Source: Paraconiothyrium sp. Pb-2020
Taxonomy: Eukaryota > Ascomycota > Dothideomycetes > Pleosporales > Didymosphaeriaceae
Direction of reading: 5' to 3'
Assembly (NCBI GenBank): GCA_022419385.1
Contig: JAJUBI010000006.1
Coordinates: 4,030,001-4,094,000 of the forward strand
Length of the DNA: 64,000 nucleotides
Under the pieces are notes generated by a model. That model saw only the letters and a program-made list of their open reading frames with translations. It searched no databases and was not told the DNA's origin. Made by a program: the position numbers and the translations under genes. Of the stretch, positions 8,546-19,386 are shown one piece after another. Numbering within the stretch: position 1 is the first letter of the stretch; each line of letters begins with the position of its first letter.

Positions 8546-11500
8546 CCTTCGATTAGCGGCAGGCTGTACCGTGGAACCGTCCTGTGGATACCTCGGAACG
8601 AGGCCGGCGCCTCTGCATACTGGTACGCTCGTAGATTTTGATTCATCCCTCACCGTCTCGTAGCAACAGCACATAAAACCTTCTTGTGTGTCCTTTTGTC
8701 ACCACGCCCCTGTTGCCAGAGTTCGGATACTTGCTCGCTCGAACACCCGTTATTGCTTTTTCCTTGTTTTTGGAACTGCCAGCCGTGCCTTAGAAGCTCA
8801 TATACTCCGCTACATCGAGGTTTCTGTTGTTCTTTTTGGACCTTCCTCCCGCCCTCTGGGACAACACATAGGTAGGTTGCGTAGTTTTTTCGATGAAGTC
8901 ACCTGGCATACGAAATAGAATCGCGTTGAACGGGTCTGAAGGCGTTAAGAGTCCGCTTTATTCTCCTTGTTCAAACAAGTTCCCCAGGCGCACCAGCAAT
9001 GTACTATGAGACCTTTACCTAGCTCACTTGACAAGTACACGATCATCACTGAGACGTAGCGGACTCGTTTACATGTGTCGTGGACGGAGGTATTTCGGGT
9101 CTTCCCTACTGCCCCGGACAGCTCAGAGAGTAGCTACTAGCAGATTTTGGCCATCAGCACCAAGCGGGGACATTTTACAAACAGATCCGACTTTCCGAAG
9201 GGGAACATGCGCCGCGGACTGGGGGCAGACATTTCATGTAAGCTCGAATCCTTCGGTCCCGAACATCTCTGCAAGATACCATTGTTTGATAGAGGCGAAT
9301 GTCGCCCATGATCAACATCATCGATGCTTTGACGTCCGACTTCAGAGCGAAGGTTTCAGGTGCGGGAATTGAAGCGTTGGGATTCGGCCATGATTCCCAT
9401 CTTTACCCCCTTTTTTCGCAAGAGGAACATGAAGACACATCCCAACGACTTTTGGTGATTTTTCAACACGGGAGGTTCCAGATCCGACGTGGCACATATG
9501 CTCAGGTCTTTATTGCAACCTGCTTTTCTTGGTGTCGCTATTTGGAGGACACCAACGCCGCCCATATTTGTGTTATTTTGTGTTCTTAGCCGCAGACAGC
9601 GCTACAGGCACATGGACTTCTTTCAGGCTGTTTCTGCTTGCGCTACGGAAGGTGTAGGAGTAGCACGACCTCAATACTGGGCGTAATTTGACGTGTGATT
9701 GGCATTGTGGACTGTGAATTCCGGTGCCTCTCTGCGGTGACAAATTTAAGGAAGGACCACAAGGGCCAGCAACAAGCACAAGGGCGCGGAACCACATGGT
9801 CCTCTGGGAGCACGTCTTGAACACTGCTTCCACCAGGTGCAGACATATGGCAGCATATCAGCCTCTTTAGTGCCATCATATCTGGGTATCCTTGATTGTT
9901 TGGAAATTGCACAGGCACCCATGTAGTGGGCTGTCCTACGTTTTTGAACTCAATGCCTCGCCCAAGAGCAATATTCAGAGAGTGGTTGTGAGAAGTGAGC
10001 GAAGCAAGACATACGAGTAGAGCTACGGGCTATACAGTTCAGCAACGAGCAAGGAAACACATCGTCCCGACTGCAGCCAGATTTGTCTTGGAAGCCTGGC
10101 CTCCCAAGCAAACATACTAGGTAGTATGGACTTCTCGAGACCTAGAAGTTCAACATTGGTCAAGGATCCAGTATCTTCCCGAGGACGCACAAGTCGCACA
10201 TGGGTCAAAGAGCTCCATTTTTAGTTCTCATCTCTGAGGTGAAGTGTCCTGTACACTTCGGTAGCGGAGATAGGTTGACTTTTATGGTGTTGTCTGTGCC
10301 AGGTCGTGGAAGAAGGCCAGCAGCATATTTTCGAAGTCAGGCGCATTTTGGTCCGGCACCAGAAGGCAACATGTCCGGAAAGTTTAGCCTCTTTTCGATT
10401 CCCACATATGTCCGAGAGATATGCGCTTTCGATCACGCACATCAGCAAGACCTCGCGAGTGTAGAGATGAGCCAGTATGGCAAAGCTCAGCACACGCCTT
10501 CACATGAATAGTTCGACAGATCTTTTAGACAATCTCTGATCTTGGATGCTTGTGAATAAACTCCAAGTGGCAAGAAGAATATTTCTGCGTTGTGATCCTT
10601 GACCAGCCAATCTGCCAAGGCGCTCGCTGTCTCGGAAAGCACATCATTCAGTCTGCTCATCCTTTGATGTTCCCAAGCATGGTCATTAAAGTCGAACGCT
10701 TTTTCCCATATCTTGTTCGTCGTTGACCTTTCGATGTCTCTCCCAGCACCCCAGAGCACACATAAAATCGTCTTTGACCGTTCTTTGAACCAACTCCATA
10801 CACAGAACCAAAACCAGATTTTAGTCCCGCCATCTAAGCGTACAGTGGCCATTTGTGAGAATTACACAACGAGACACAGCATGACGCCGCGCGGTTGGGG
10901 TCCATGTAGTCACTAAGTCCATGCACAACACGCTCCAACATTTCTTGCAACGGGTGTTGGTTTTGTTTCTTCTCCATCAACTCCCCGAGCACGCATAACT
11001 CAAAATCTGATGCTCTTCTGGAGCAACACCAAGGGCAGTCATGTATATTTCGAATGGATGATTTTGGTTCCGTTTTGTCGTTGGCCAAGACGCGTTGGAG
11101 AAGCACGCACGGAAGAACACCCATTTCATCCATGGCAGGACCATTTTGGAGACCAGTCAAACACTCATGCCAACGCCCAGCGCAATCCTCCACATAGCTT
11201 CTTCTAAACGGTCTTTGGTACTATTCCTCCCGCATCCAGACCGCACATAGATCCTAGTCCATAGGCTTTCGAACGAACACGCATCACGCGCAGACATAGG
11301 TCATAGTAAGTTCTGCTCGAGTCCGCCCATGTTCCGGAGGTCGTGGAGTTTTTGAATATACCAGGAACCCAGGCAGGGCCGTCCATCGAAGTGATGTAAA
11401 TTTGCTTGGAGACGAGAGCGTACTCGCCAGGAAGCATGTCTTCATTCGGTTTGTGTTTCCGAAGGGCTTACACCAGGCGCAGACATGTATTCATTGAGAA

Positions 11501-12866
11501 AGCATTTTGGTACTGCTATACTTCCTTGCTGAAGAGGTTGTTAGGTCTCTCTCCAGCGCCGCTCATAGATTTGTTTGATGACGTTTGGTTCAGCTGCGAG
11601 AGTGCAAGTGTGAAAGGTGCTACCTGCAACAGCACACATTTGGTGATAATGAGTGTAATTTTCAAGATTCCACCACCGAACACGATCCAAGACATCGCGC
11701 TGGGGGGATGGCTTTTGTAACCCACACATTTCCCCAGTACAATACGAGTTTTAGAATTGATTTGAAATAGCCGGACAGTGCTGGCCATGGACGATGGATC
11801 GGAGGGATAATTGATCTTGGCTGAGGAAACAGACAGGAAAGACTCCACATGTTATTGCTTTCTTCTATTTTTCTGGACACAATCCCGGCCGGAAGAGGAC
11901 ATGAGTTTGGTGTCCATGGATTTCTAGTCCAGTCCAGCCATGTATGGTCCTCTCAATTTTTTTGGCAATTGTACACAGAAACCAAAGCAGCGCAGACCAT
12001 AACTGCCATGTTTGCGAAGCTTTAGTCCTACCACATCGATGCCATTCTGGAAGAGTATCACGTCGCCATGGAACGCATGTGTTGATTCCTTGGACATTTA
12101 AAGATAGAACCCGACCGCGCAGACATGACAACATCTATGGTCTTATTGCAGTTACCATCATCAGAGTCCCATTCGTTTTAGATAGACAGGCGCCCGACCA
12201 GCGCCGCCCATCATGTCGATGTAACAAAGTTTTAGTCGATCCACATGGAAGAAATGATGGAGTGAGTACCACTCGCCCGAACGCACATTTGGGTGATGTG
12301 TGAAGTTTTGATCCGGGACACCGCCAGGCGCAGACATGTAACGATCCTCAGCTCATTTTCAACTCCAGCCATGAGCCATGAACCGGTAAGCTTTAGGTCG
12401 CACAAGACGTCCAGCAGCACCGCCCATGCATCCATTCTTTGTCCATTTTGGTCACCCAGACCAAACGACAGTGTAAGATGTGCAGGCGCCGAGAGCAAGC
12501 ACATGGCCTGTTGATGAACGGCATTCGAAACACGCCTTCCACCACGCCGACATCGTACTTTCACCAGGATTGTTTTGGTCAAGCCATGAGTTCGATGGAA
12601 AAAGGTTTGGAAATCGCACAGGACGCTCAGCCAGCACCTCCCATCACTTTTGGTGTCTTGCCTTTTGGACGGTCCGGATCAGAGGCAGGAGAAGTCGAAC
12701 TCGCGAGAAGACACATAAAACTTCTTGCGTATGGTTTTGAATAGGGCCTTCTCCGAGCGCGGACATGAGAGGTTGCAGTAACTCGTTCTGGTCCAGCCAT
12801 TTGTTGTGGGTTATGTGATTTGGGAATGCCTGGCCCGCTCATCGATGTAGGAAGCACAAGTTTTTA

Positions 12867-13399
12867 GCCGTCTCGTGTGAATGGCAGTGTAGTGTAAAGA
12901 GAAAAACGTAGAGGGCGTGCAGACGCGAGCTTATATACCACCACTCCATCCCAACTCCCACACTCACGGTATCACCATCACACGACGATGACGATATCAA
13001 TCAGCATTGCAATCCGAGACACACATCATCACCACACACAACACCCACCATGAAATGGAATGCTTATTGTCTATCCCAAACTTGCAATCCAGGGGCCCTC
13101 CTGTCCCCAACCCACTCTCTACCTTTTGTAAGCCCCTTTCCCCGCCTCACAACAAGTCCGACATCCAGCTAAACCCTTCTAGCCAAACACACACCACCCT
13201 GATACCAAGCCTAGAAAGATAAAATTACAACGCCTTACTTCAAAAGCGCGAAGAGTGAACGAGCGAGCAAGCGAGCAAACGAAAGACAGAGAGGCATTCT
13301 AGGCACCATGCACCATGCACATCGTGGGTCAACAAGAAGAATGGCAAAGTTAGCTCAACGCTTGGACAGCAAACCCAGGGTATCGGAGGGAGAAACATC
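12867..13399. other. Spacer between PKC and the module array
   Basis: Holds the TATA box at 12931-12937, the PKC 3' untranslated region, and small CACC-rich and GCGAGCAA repeats (13259-13279). No gene seen. Confidence 0.5.
12931..12937 (-). promoter_or_regulatory. TATA box heading the module array, minus strand
   Basis: Reads TGGTATATAAGCTCG on the minus strand, 460 bp past the PKC stop codon and in the same direction. About 90 nt further comes GGCTAAAAAC and the first module ATG (ATGAGCGGGCCAGG) at 12842. This is the best candidate promoter for a transcript of the whole array. Confidence 0.45.
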
Positions 13400-16300
13400 C
13401 TATGCGAAATCGGCCGAGTAGGAGAAGCCTCGGAACTCTTCTTGCATGGCTTGCGAGAGAACTGCATTATCAATTAGCATAGGTAACAAGAACATGTACA
13501 GCGTGAGTAAGCTTACCAGACTGCACCGGCGTAAGCACCGGCGTCACACTTGTGAACTCAGTGTCGAAGTTGCTTGTGTCTGTAGCGCTAGTGATCTGCG
13601 GAATGAAAGGAGCGGGGATCCTCTTGTGGTACACGTCGTCCCAGTTGATGTTCCTGAAAAAGGCGTGGCTCATAATTTCTTGGGCGTCGGTCGGTCCGGA
13701 TCCCAATCGCAGTTCAGGTTCTCTGGTGAGGAGCTTCTGGAGGATTGACACTGAGTCCCTAGGCATGTGAATCGGGTACAAAGGCTCGTCTGCCAGGATA
13801 GCATCGTAGATTTCATCTTCATCTTCACCACGGAAAGGTGACTGTTGAAGAAGCATCTGGTAGATGAGAACACCGAACGCCCACCAGTCTACAGCGCGAC
13901 CATATTTCTTGTCCAGCAAAATCTACCATGTCGTTAGCAAAGATTACGCGGAAGAGGTGAGATTACTTACTTCAGGGGCCATAAATTCAGGTGTACCACA
14001 GAACGTGCTGGTCGTTGATCCATACCACATTTCTTCCTTGCACAGACCGTAATCTGCAATCTTGATGTGGCCGTCAAGAGTGAGCAAAATGTTGTCCAGC
14101 TTCAAATCTCGGTAGATTACACCGTTCTCGTGGAAATACTTCAGAGCAAGGCACACCTCGGCAGCGTAAAATTGAGCTCGCTTGGTGCCAAACTGTCCCC
14201 TCTGAATGTGCAACATCAAATCACCACCACTAATGTACTCCAAAACGAAGTAGACTCTCGTCTCCGTCTGGAAGCAGGCGTGCAAGCTGAGAAGAAATGG
14301 ATGTCGCTCCTTGTTTGCAATCAGGAACACTCGCTTTTCGGACCTTGTACTCTCCACTTCATCGTTCTCAATGATGAACTCCTTCTTTAAAACCTTAATA
14401 GCGTATAGCTGCTTGGTGCTCTTTGTCTCAGCCAACATGACCTTCCGAAGTTACCCTTTCCGAGCACAGCGAGGAAATTGAAATGATCGAGACCAATTCT
14501 CCTTCCAGTACCTTGAGTGTTCGCTGGCGGGGTAACTTTGTCGCTTGGAGCTTTCGTCAGTGAAGAAACGGTTGTGCTTGCTGGGAGGGAGGTTGCTGTT
14601 GCCTGGGATCGCTCTGGTGGGGAGGTGGTTGGGGCTGTTGTTGCGGAGACTGCGGGCCAGGCTGAGGGAGCGCATATGACTGCTTCTGCTGCGCATACTG
14701 AGCTTGCGCAGGCTGTTGTGGTGCAGTGGGGTACTGTGGAGTGTTTGCATAGTTTGCATAGTCCTGCGGATTGTATCCTACCTGTGGCGGGGCCTGCTGC
14801 TGAGGTACCCGTTGGTCTTGAGGATAGCCACCGGACGTGCGTTGCCCTTGGGGTGGGTAATCGGACTGTGCGCGCCCATATGCCGGAGTGGCGCTCTTGC
14901 CCATTGCTGCAGCGGCGGCAGCAACAGGTGCAGTTTGCTGAGACTGTGAACGAGGCCCTGATGAAGGGCGCTGTGATGTTGGCGACGTGGGGGTAGGTGT
15001 AGACCCTGAGCCGTAAGACGTTCGCGCTGCCTCAACGGATGTGCTAGATGGCGCGTATGACTGCTGACCTGGTGGATACTGTGGCCGCGATTGCGATTCT
15101 TTGCCGTACGAGTATCGGTCTGGTTGAGCCGGCTGCTCCTGGCCTGGGGGAGGCTGGAATTGAGATTGGGCGCTCGGGCCTGGAGTTGGGCGCTGCGGGT
15201 TCTTACGAAGGGTTTTGTCGCTCAGTCCACCGGTGGTTGCGGATTGTGTTCTTTTTGTCCTCTTGATTTCCTTCAGGATCTCGTTCGCCTTTCTCATGGA
15301 CATACCACAGAAGTCGGGGACGAAGTGGACACAGCCAACGTGACAAGTCAAACCACACTCTGTGTCCATGTTAGAGATAAAGACAACAGAACGCGTGTTT
15401 TGGAATTTTGCTTACCTCCACACTTCTGAGCCTGCTTGCGACCCAGGGGCAAGATATATCCGCAATGACAGCACCAGTTCGCGCCCATGTTGGAAAAGTT
15501 TGTGAAGCGATGCGGGATGCGATGGTTCAACTTTGCCTCGTCTGGGTCCGTCTCTGCGTTCTACTGCGTGATACACTTCGTCACCACGTCAGGGTAACAC
15601 TTCTTATGGCAAGTATACTTGCAGTCCGAACACTGCATGCCAGCGGCGTATTTGAGGAACTCGCCGCATAGTGCACACCGCATGATGTTGTAAAACTGCT
15701 GTTGCACGAATTTGTGACCGTACTGCTCGATGATCTCCTCTTTTCGTTGACGAATGGCACCCTTTCGACCAAGTCCAGCATCGAAAGGTTGTTTGTTTCT
15801 CGCGTGTTTCACTAAACATTGTTAGCATCGGGAAAGCTCATTGGAAAAGCACACCATACTGAAGGACATAGTCAAATGTATGCGTCCGACAGGTTCCAGG
15901 GAGAACCAATCATCGATAAAGATCTGGCTCATCTGCGGTTGTGGTGCTCCAGGAGCACCTGCCCCAGGAGGCGGCATACCAGCCCCTCCAGGACCACTAG
16001 CGCTCGCAAAGTTCTGGCCAGGAGGGGGTTGGAATTGCAGATCAGGTTGTGGGCCTGAGTTGCCTCCCATTTTATCGGCTGACACCCATCCCGAGTTCTG
16101 TAGTTCTGATTCGACCTTCTTCCGGCGCATTTCTTCAGCGATATCGGATATCCGTACCCAGAGCAAGCCAATGGGCAATGGATGATCAGTGGTCTTATCA
16201 TAGACGGTGACCTCGATCTCATTGGCCTTATCAATATCGAACTCGTGTAACTCGTCTAGCCAACGATCGTTCCTGGACGGCTTCGTGCGACCCTTGATGC

Positions 16301-17255
16301 TATCTTCAACCTTGATATTGACGAAAGTTTCGGGACCGCGGCTAAAGCGACCGGTCGCCGCATGGTCGACATCGGCTACTGCGTGTATACGTAGGGACAA
16401 ATGCCCACTCAAAGGTTTCCGCTGGCTTGGTACGCTCAGACTATCATCTGCGCATCGTCAGTCACTGAACAAACCAATGTAGCGAGGAACTAGGTACCGT
16501 CTCGGTCGTCGGCGGTCTCAAAGTCGACATGAAGGTCCTGGTAGCGCTTTAAAGACTGTTTGAGAAGCTGGATCTTCTGGTTACTCTCGATGCGCTTGGC
16601 TTCTGCGTCTGCCTTGCTCTTGCGATCGCCTTCCATTTGGTATAGTCGCACCATCTTCTCAATTCCATCTTTGTACTGTTTTTCAACACTCAACTTGAAT
16701 TCAAGCTGCGACAACATGAGCTGGATGCGGGGACCAAGATGCGGGGTATCATATTTGATCAAGTCTAAAATCGCATTAGAGAAGGATCAATCTCAATTTT
16801 ACAGACCAAGACGTACCGAGCTTGCTGTAGTTGGGGCGCTGTGGACGTGAGCCAGGACCTTGCGGGGCATATGGTGCTCGCGGTGGCATGAGTCCCTGCC
16901 CGCCGCTGAGGTTGCTATAGCCCCCAGCTGGATCTCCATAGCCGCCCTGGTCTGGCCCAACGTATCCATTCCAGTCTTTGGGAGGCTGGGTGACGGGGTT
17001 TTGGCCTTTCTTGGAGGTGCCCGGCTGCAGACTCATGTTGTCCATGCCGGTCTGTGTGCGCTGCATCTCTATATCCCGCAGTTTGGACTCGAAATACTCG
17101 ATGTTGCGGCGGCCATCGCGTATCTGGCCATCGAGACGCGACAGCACGGCGGGATTGTTAGTCGACTGGCGCATGACATTCGCGGCGTTGATGAGGGCCT
17201 TCTCCTTGTCGATCTTCTTCTGCACCTCGCGGAGGGTCTCGTCGGTGGGAGCCAT
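13400..17255 (-). CDS. PKC1: Fungal protein kinase C (HR1-HR1-C2-C1-C1-kinase), reading frame damaged
   Basis: The Rho-regulated kinase heading the cell-wall-integrity MAP kinase pathway. Exons (minus): 17255-16817, 16764-16498, 16447-15860, 15811-15416, 15359-13971, 13922-13517, 13461-13400; about 1182 residues, normal for the family. The ATG at 17255 opens the first HR1 repeat and the second follows at about 150-235. C2 covers about 236-430, then come two C1 zinc fingers (about 462-512 and 526-576), a long Gln/Pro linker and the kinase (from about 855). The kinase has the Gly loop, Y-R-D-L-K-L-D-N, D-Y-G-L-C-K-E and F-M-A-P-E. It ends in the hydrophobic motif F-R-G-F-S-Y. Three lesions: an in-frame TAG at 15561-15563 between the C1 fingers, a 1-nt deletion near 14568-14574, and another in the Gly loop near 14441-14446. 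No intron explains them. Confidence 0.93.
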
Positions 17256-18324
17256 GGCGGCGGTGGTGACCCGAGGAGGGCGTTTCTTGTTTGTGGTGGT
17301 AGTGGTAGCCTGGGTGTCGCAAGCTTCGCGGAGTGGCGTAGGTGCCCAAGCGGGCCTTGGGTATTAAGCACACCTGCGAATGCAAAGAAAGAATAGGCAA
17401 AGGGCTGCAGGGGCCGCGAGCGAGTAGCACGAGTAACAATGACGGTAGCGTCAGCGGATAGCCCGACCGGCAGACGAGCGGTCGTGTTGTCGAAAGACGC
17501 TGCACACCTGGAGTGCGCCCCGCAGTCCAAGGGCAGGCCTGATGTTGCGGGAGGAGCGCTCGAGCAACGCGAGTCTCACGTGGAAGGCGCAAGAGCTCGT
17601 CGTGCGGGCTCGGCGAGAGGGAGGGTGGGCGTGATTATGACGAGGGCGACGATGAGAGAGCAGTGGGATCTGATTGTCGCGGGGTGGGCACTAGGCGGGG
17701 CGCACAACAATCATGCTCTGACCGGCTGTGGCGCATGCATAACTGCGTGTACGTAGTTTGTGGGCCAAACACCGAGTTGCCTGCCTCAGCCCTCTACGAC
17801 GCCGCTGCATCTGCTCCGGCTGCTGCTACCGGTACTGCGTCGACGGCTGCTAGACCCACAAAGTGTGGCTGCGATACCGCTGTTGGGCAACACGCGTTAC
17901 ATAGGTCTCCGGACCGACAGTGAGCTAAAGACGCTACCTCTACGCCTACCAGCCAAAAGCATGGGACGAGATCAAATTTTTTCAGGCCTACAAGAGTACG
18001 AAAGTCATGTCGACTCGGGAATGATTTGAATTGGGTGGCCTTGAAACAGGCTTCCATAATCAGATTTGGAATTACAGTGTAACCTGAATGGTAGTGTCGA
18101 GTTCGAGCTGTTGGGAGTCGGGCCATCGGCCGATGCTACTACAATGTTGTGCATATATGCCAAGGCTCGACCAGACACGACCTTATTGCTTGATAAGTCC
18201 AACCCAGTATCAATCCATAGTCAAGACAAGGTTTCGACAAAACTCATCAACACCTCACATTCGGTCGTCAACCCGAGCTTCGGGACCGAAACTCAGCACC
18301 TAGCCCCCACCTACACCACAACTC
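17256..18324. other. PKC upstream region and 3' flank of the oxidoreductase
   Basis: About 1 kb without a convincing gene. The first 350 bp are GC-rich PKC promoter and leader. No TATA box stands out, which is common for housekeeping genes. Confidence 0.4.
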
Positions 18325-19386
18325 TTACTCCTTCGCCGCCCCGGGGAAATGTCCCTGCTCAATTTCCTCCAACCTCCCCACCTTTGCGTTCAACTCCACC
18401 TCCACCGCCTCCCTCAAGCTCTCGTCGAAGTTTTCCACCCTCGGGCTCCAACCCAGCACCTTCCTCGCCCTGCTCGCCCTGCTCCTCGAATTCTTACCTG
18501 CTGCCCACGCAAAGAACGGATGAATCTCCCCCGCCTCCTTCTCACTTAGTACATCCACCTCGGTTGTGCTCAGAGCTCCGGCTTCGTGCAAGAATCTTGC
18601 AACGGTCTTGCTGAGGGCACCCCACTCCAGCTCACCGCTCTCGGCGAAGTAGTACGCCTCGGGGCCCCAGTCGGCCTTCCCACCCCCGGCAGCAGCAGCT
18701 TCGGTAAGGCGATAATAAACGTCTGAGAGGTCGTGCACGTGCACGAAGTTCCAGGAAGCCTCGCCCTTCTCAATCTGAAATACTTTGCCGCGCTTCTTAC
18801 TCAACGCGATGAGCATGGGGACCTGTATGGTACGAGTGTTTCCCGGGCCACGACCGACTCCAACGATAATTGGTGGGCAGACAACGGCAGTCTTGACGTT
18901 GGGGTACTTGTTGCTGGCTTCGAGGACGAGTTTGTCGACAGGCCGGTGGATGACGGCGTCTGGGAACGAAGTGATGGTGCTGATGTCCGCGATATCATCG
19001 TATACTTTGGTACTCTTGTTGCCGACATTACCGCTTACCATGTCATCGTACAACAGGTTGGCGGTGCCGCTGGTGTGAATGAGGAAGCGAGTTCTGGAGT
19101 CAGACCCGAGTCCTTCTAGGATGGCACGCACGGCTGGAGCGTCGTCGGAGCTGGCGAAATGCAAAACAATGTCAGCGGCAGCGGATTCATTCTTGAGAAG
19201 GTCAAGGCTGTTTAAGTCGCCCTCGACAACACGGATAGACGAGTAGTCGTTGGTGATAGAACCGAGGCGGCTTCGGTCCCGGACCAAAAATGAGTATTGC
19301 CAGTCGGGATGGGCTTGGAGGATGGTGTGGAGGGCATCACCACCGACGTAGCCGGTGACCCCTGTAGCGAAGATTTTGATAGTCAT
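18325..19386 (-). CDS. NAD(P)-binding Rossmann-fold epimerase/NmrA-like oxidoreductase
   Basis: A single exon of 353 residues with ATG at 19386. The N terminus carries the atypical SDR nucleotide-binding loop G-V-T-G-Y-V-G-G at residues 9-16. A beta-alpha unit with V-L-H-F-A-S-S-D-D and the segment S-W-N-F-V-H-V-H-D-L-S-D-V-Y, usual in this superfamily, follow. The classical Y-x-x-x-K pair is not obvious, so a regulatory (NmrA-type) or unusual reductase role is possible. The predicted location is cytosolic; there is no signal peptide or membrane segment. The closest fungal relatives, as I know them, are annotated nucleoside-diphosphate-sugar epimerases of unknown substrate. Its neighbours do not suggest a pathway. 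Confidence 0.8.
   Translation of the reverse strand: MTIKIFATGVTGYVGGDALHTILQAHPDWQYSFLVRDRSRLGSITNDYSSIRVVEGDLNSLDLLKNESAAADIVLHFASSDDAPAVRAILEGLGSDSRTRFLIHTSGTANLLYDDMVSGNVGNKSTKVYDDIADISTITSFPDAVIHRPVDKLVLEASNKYPNVKTAVVCPPIIVGVGRGPGNTRTIQVPMLIALSKKRGKVFQIEKGEASWNFVHVHDLSDVYYRLTEAAAAGGGKADWGPEAYYFAESGELEWGALSKTVARFLHEAGALSTTEVDVLSEKEAGEIHPFFAWAAGKNSRSRASRARKVLGWSPRVENFDESLREAVEVELNAKVGRLEEIEQGHFPGAAKE

Larger units (their letters stand above)
6780..12866 (-). repeat. About 6-kb array of degenerate start-codon modules, no credible protein gene
   Basis: Two short signals alternate through this stretch. On the plus strand TTTTRGTC occurs exactly at 6802, 6894, 10346, 10819, 12230, 12446 and 12573, with many near matches. 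Between these lie GC-rich boxes ending in CAT, such as CCAGGCGCAGACATGTA, found exactly at 11473-11489 and 12324-12340. Read on the minus strand, GACYAAAA is followed after about 10-25 nt by ATG in one of two contexts, ATGTCTGCGCCTGG or ATGRGCGGYGCTGG. Spacing between modules is roughly 35-90 bp. No open frame in either direction is long or conserved enough to call a gene. It could be a non-coding RNA, a decayed tandem duplication of a 5' leader plus start codon, or a satellite. The limits are approximate. Confidence 0.55.

Noticed and set aside
7870..8556. 228-residue plus-strand open frame inside the module array
   Set aside because: Composition is random-looking, there is no domain, it crosses two TATA boxes and several module boxes, and the array signals run through it unchanged.
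10487..11193. Two minus-strand open frames (121 and 119 residues) within the array
   Set aside because: No domain; they overlap each other in different frames and contain the repeated boxes, so they look like chance frames.
6780..12866. CRISPR-like or microsatellite array
   Set aside because: The repeats are degenerate, with irregular spacing and no constant repeat-spacer structure; CRISPR is not expected in a fungal nucleus.
6780..12866. Introner-like (intron-derived) repeat family
   Set aside because: Modules lack consistent GT donor, branch point and AG acceptor signals on either strand.
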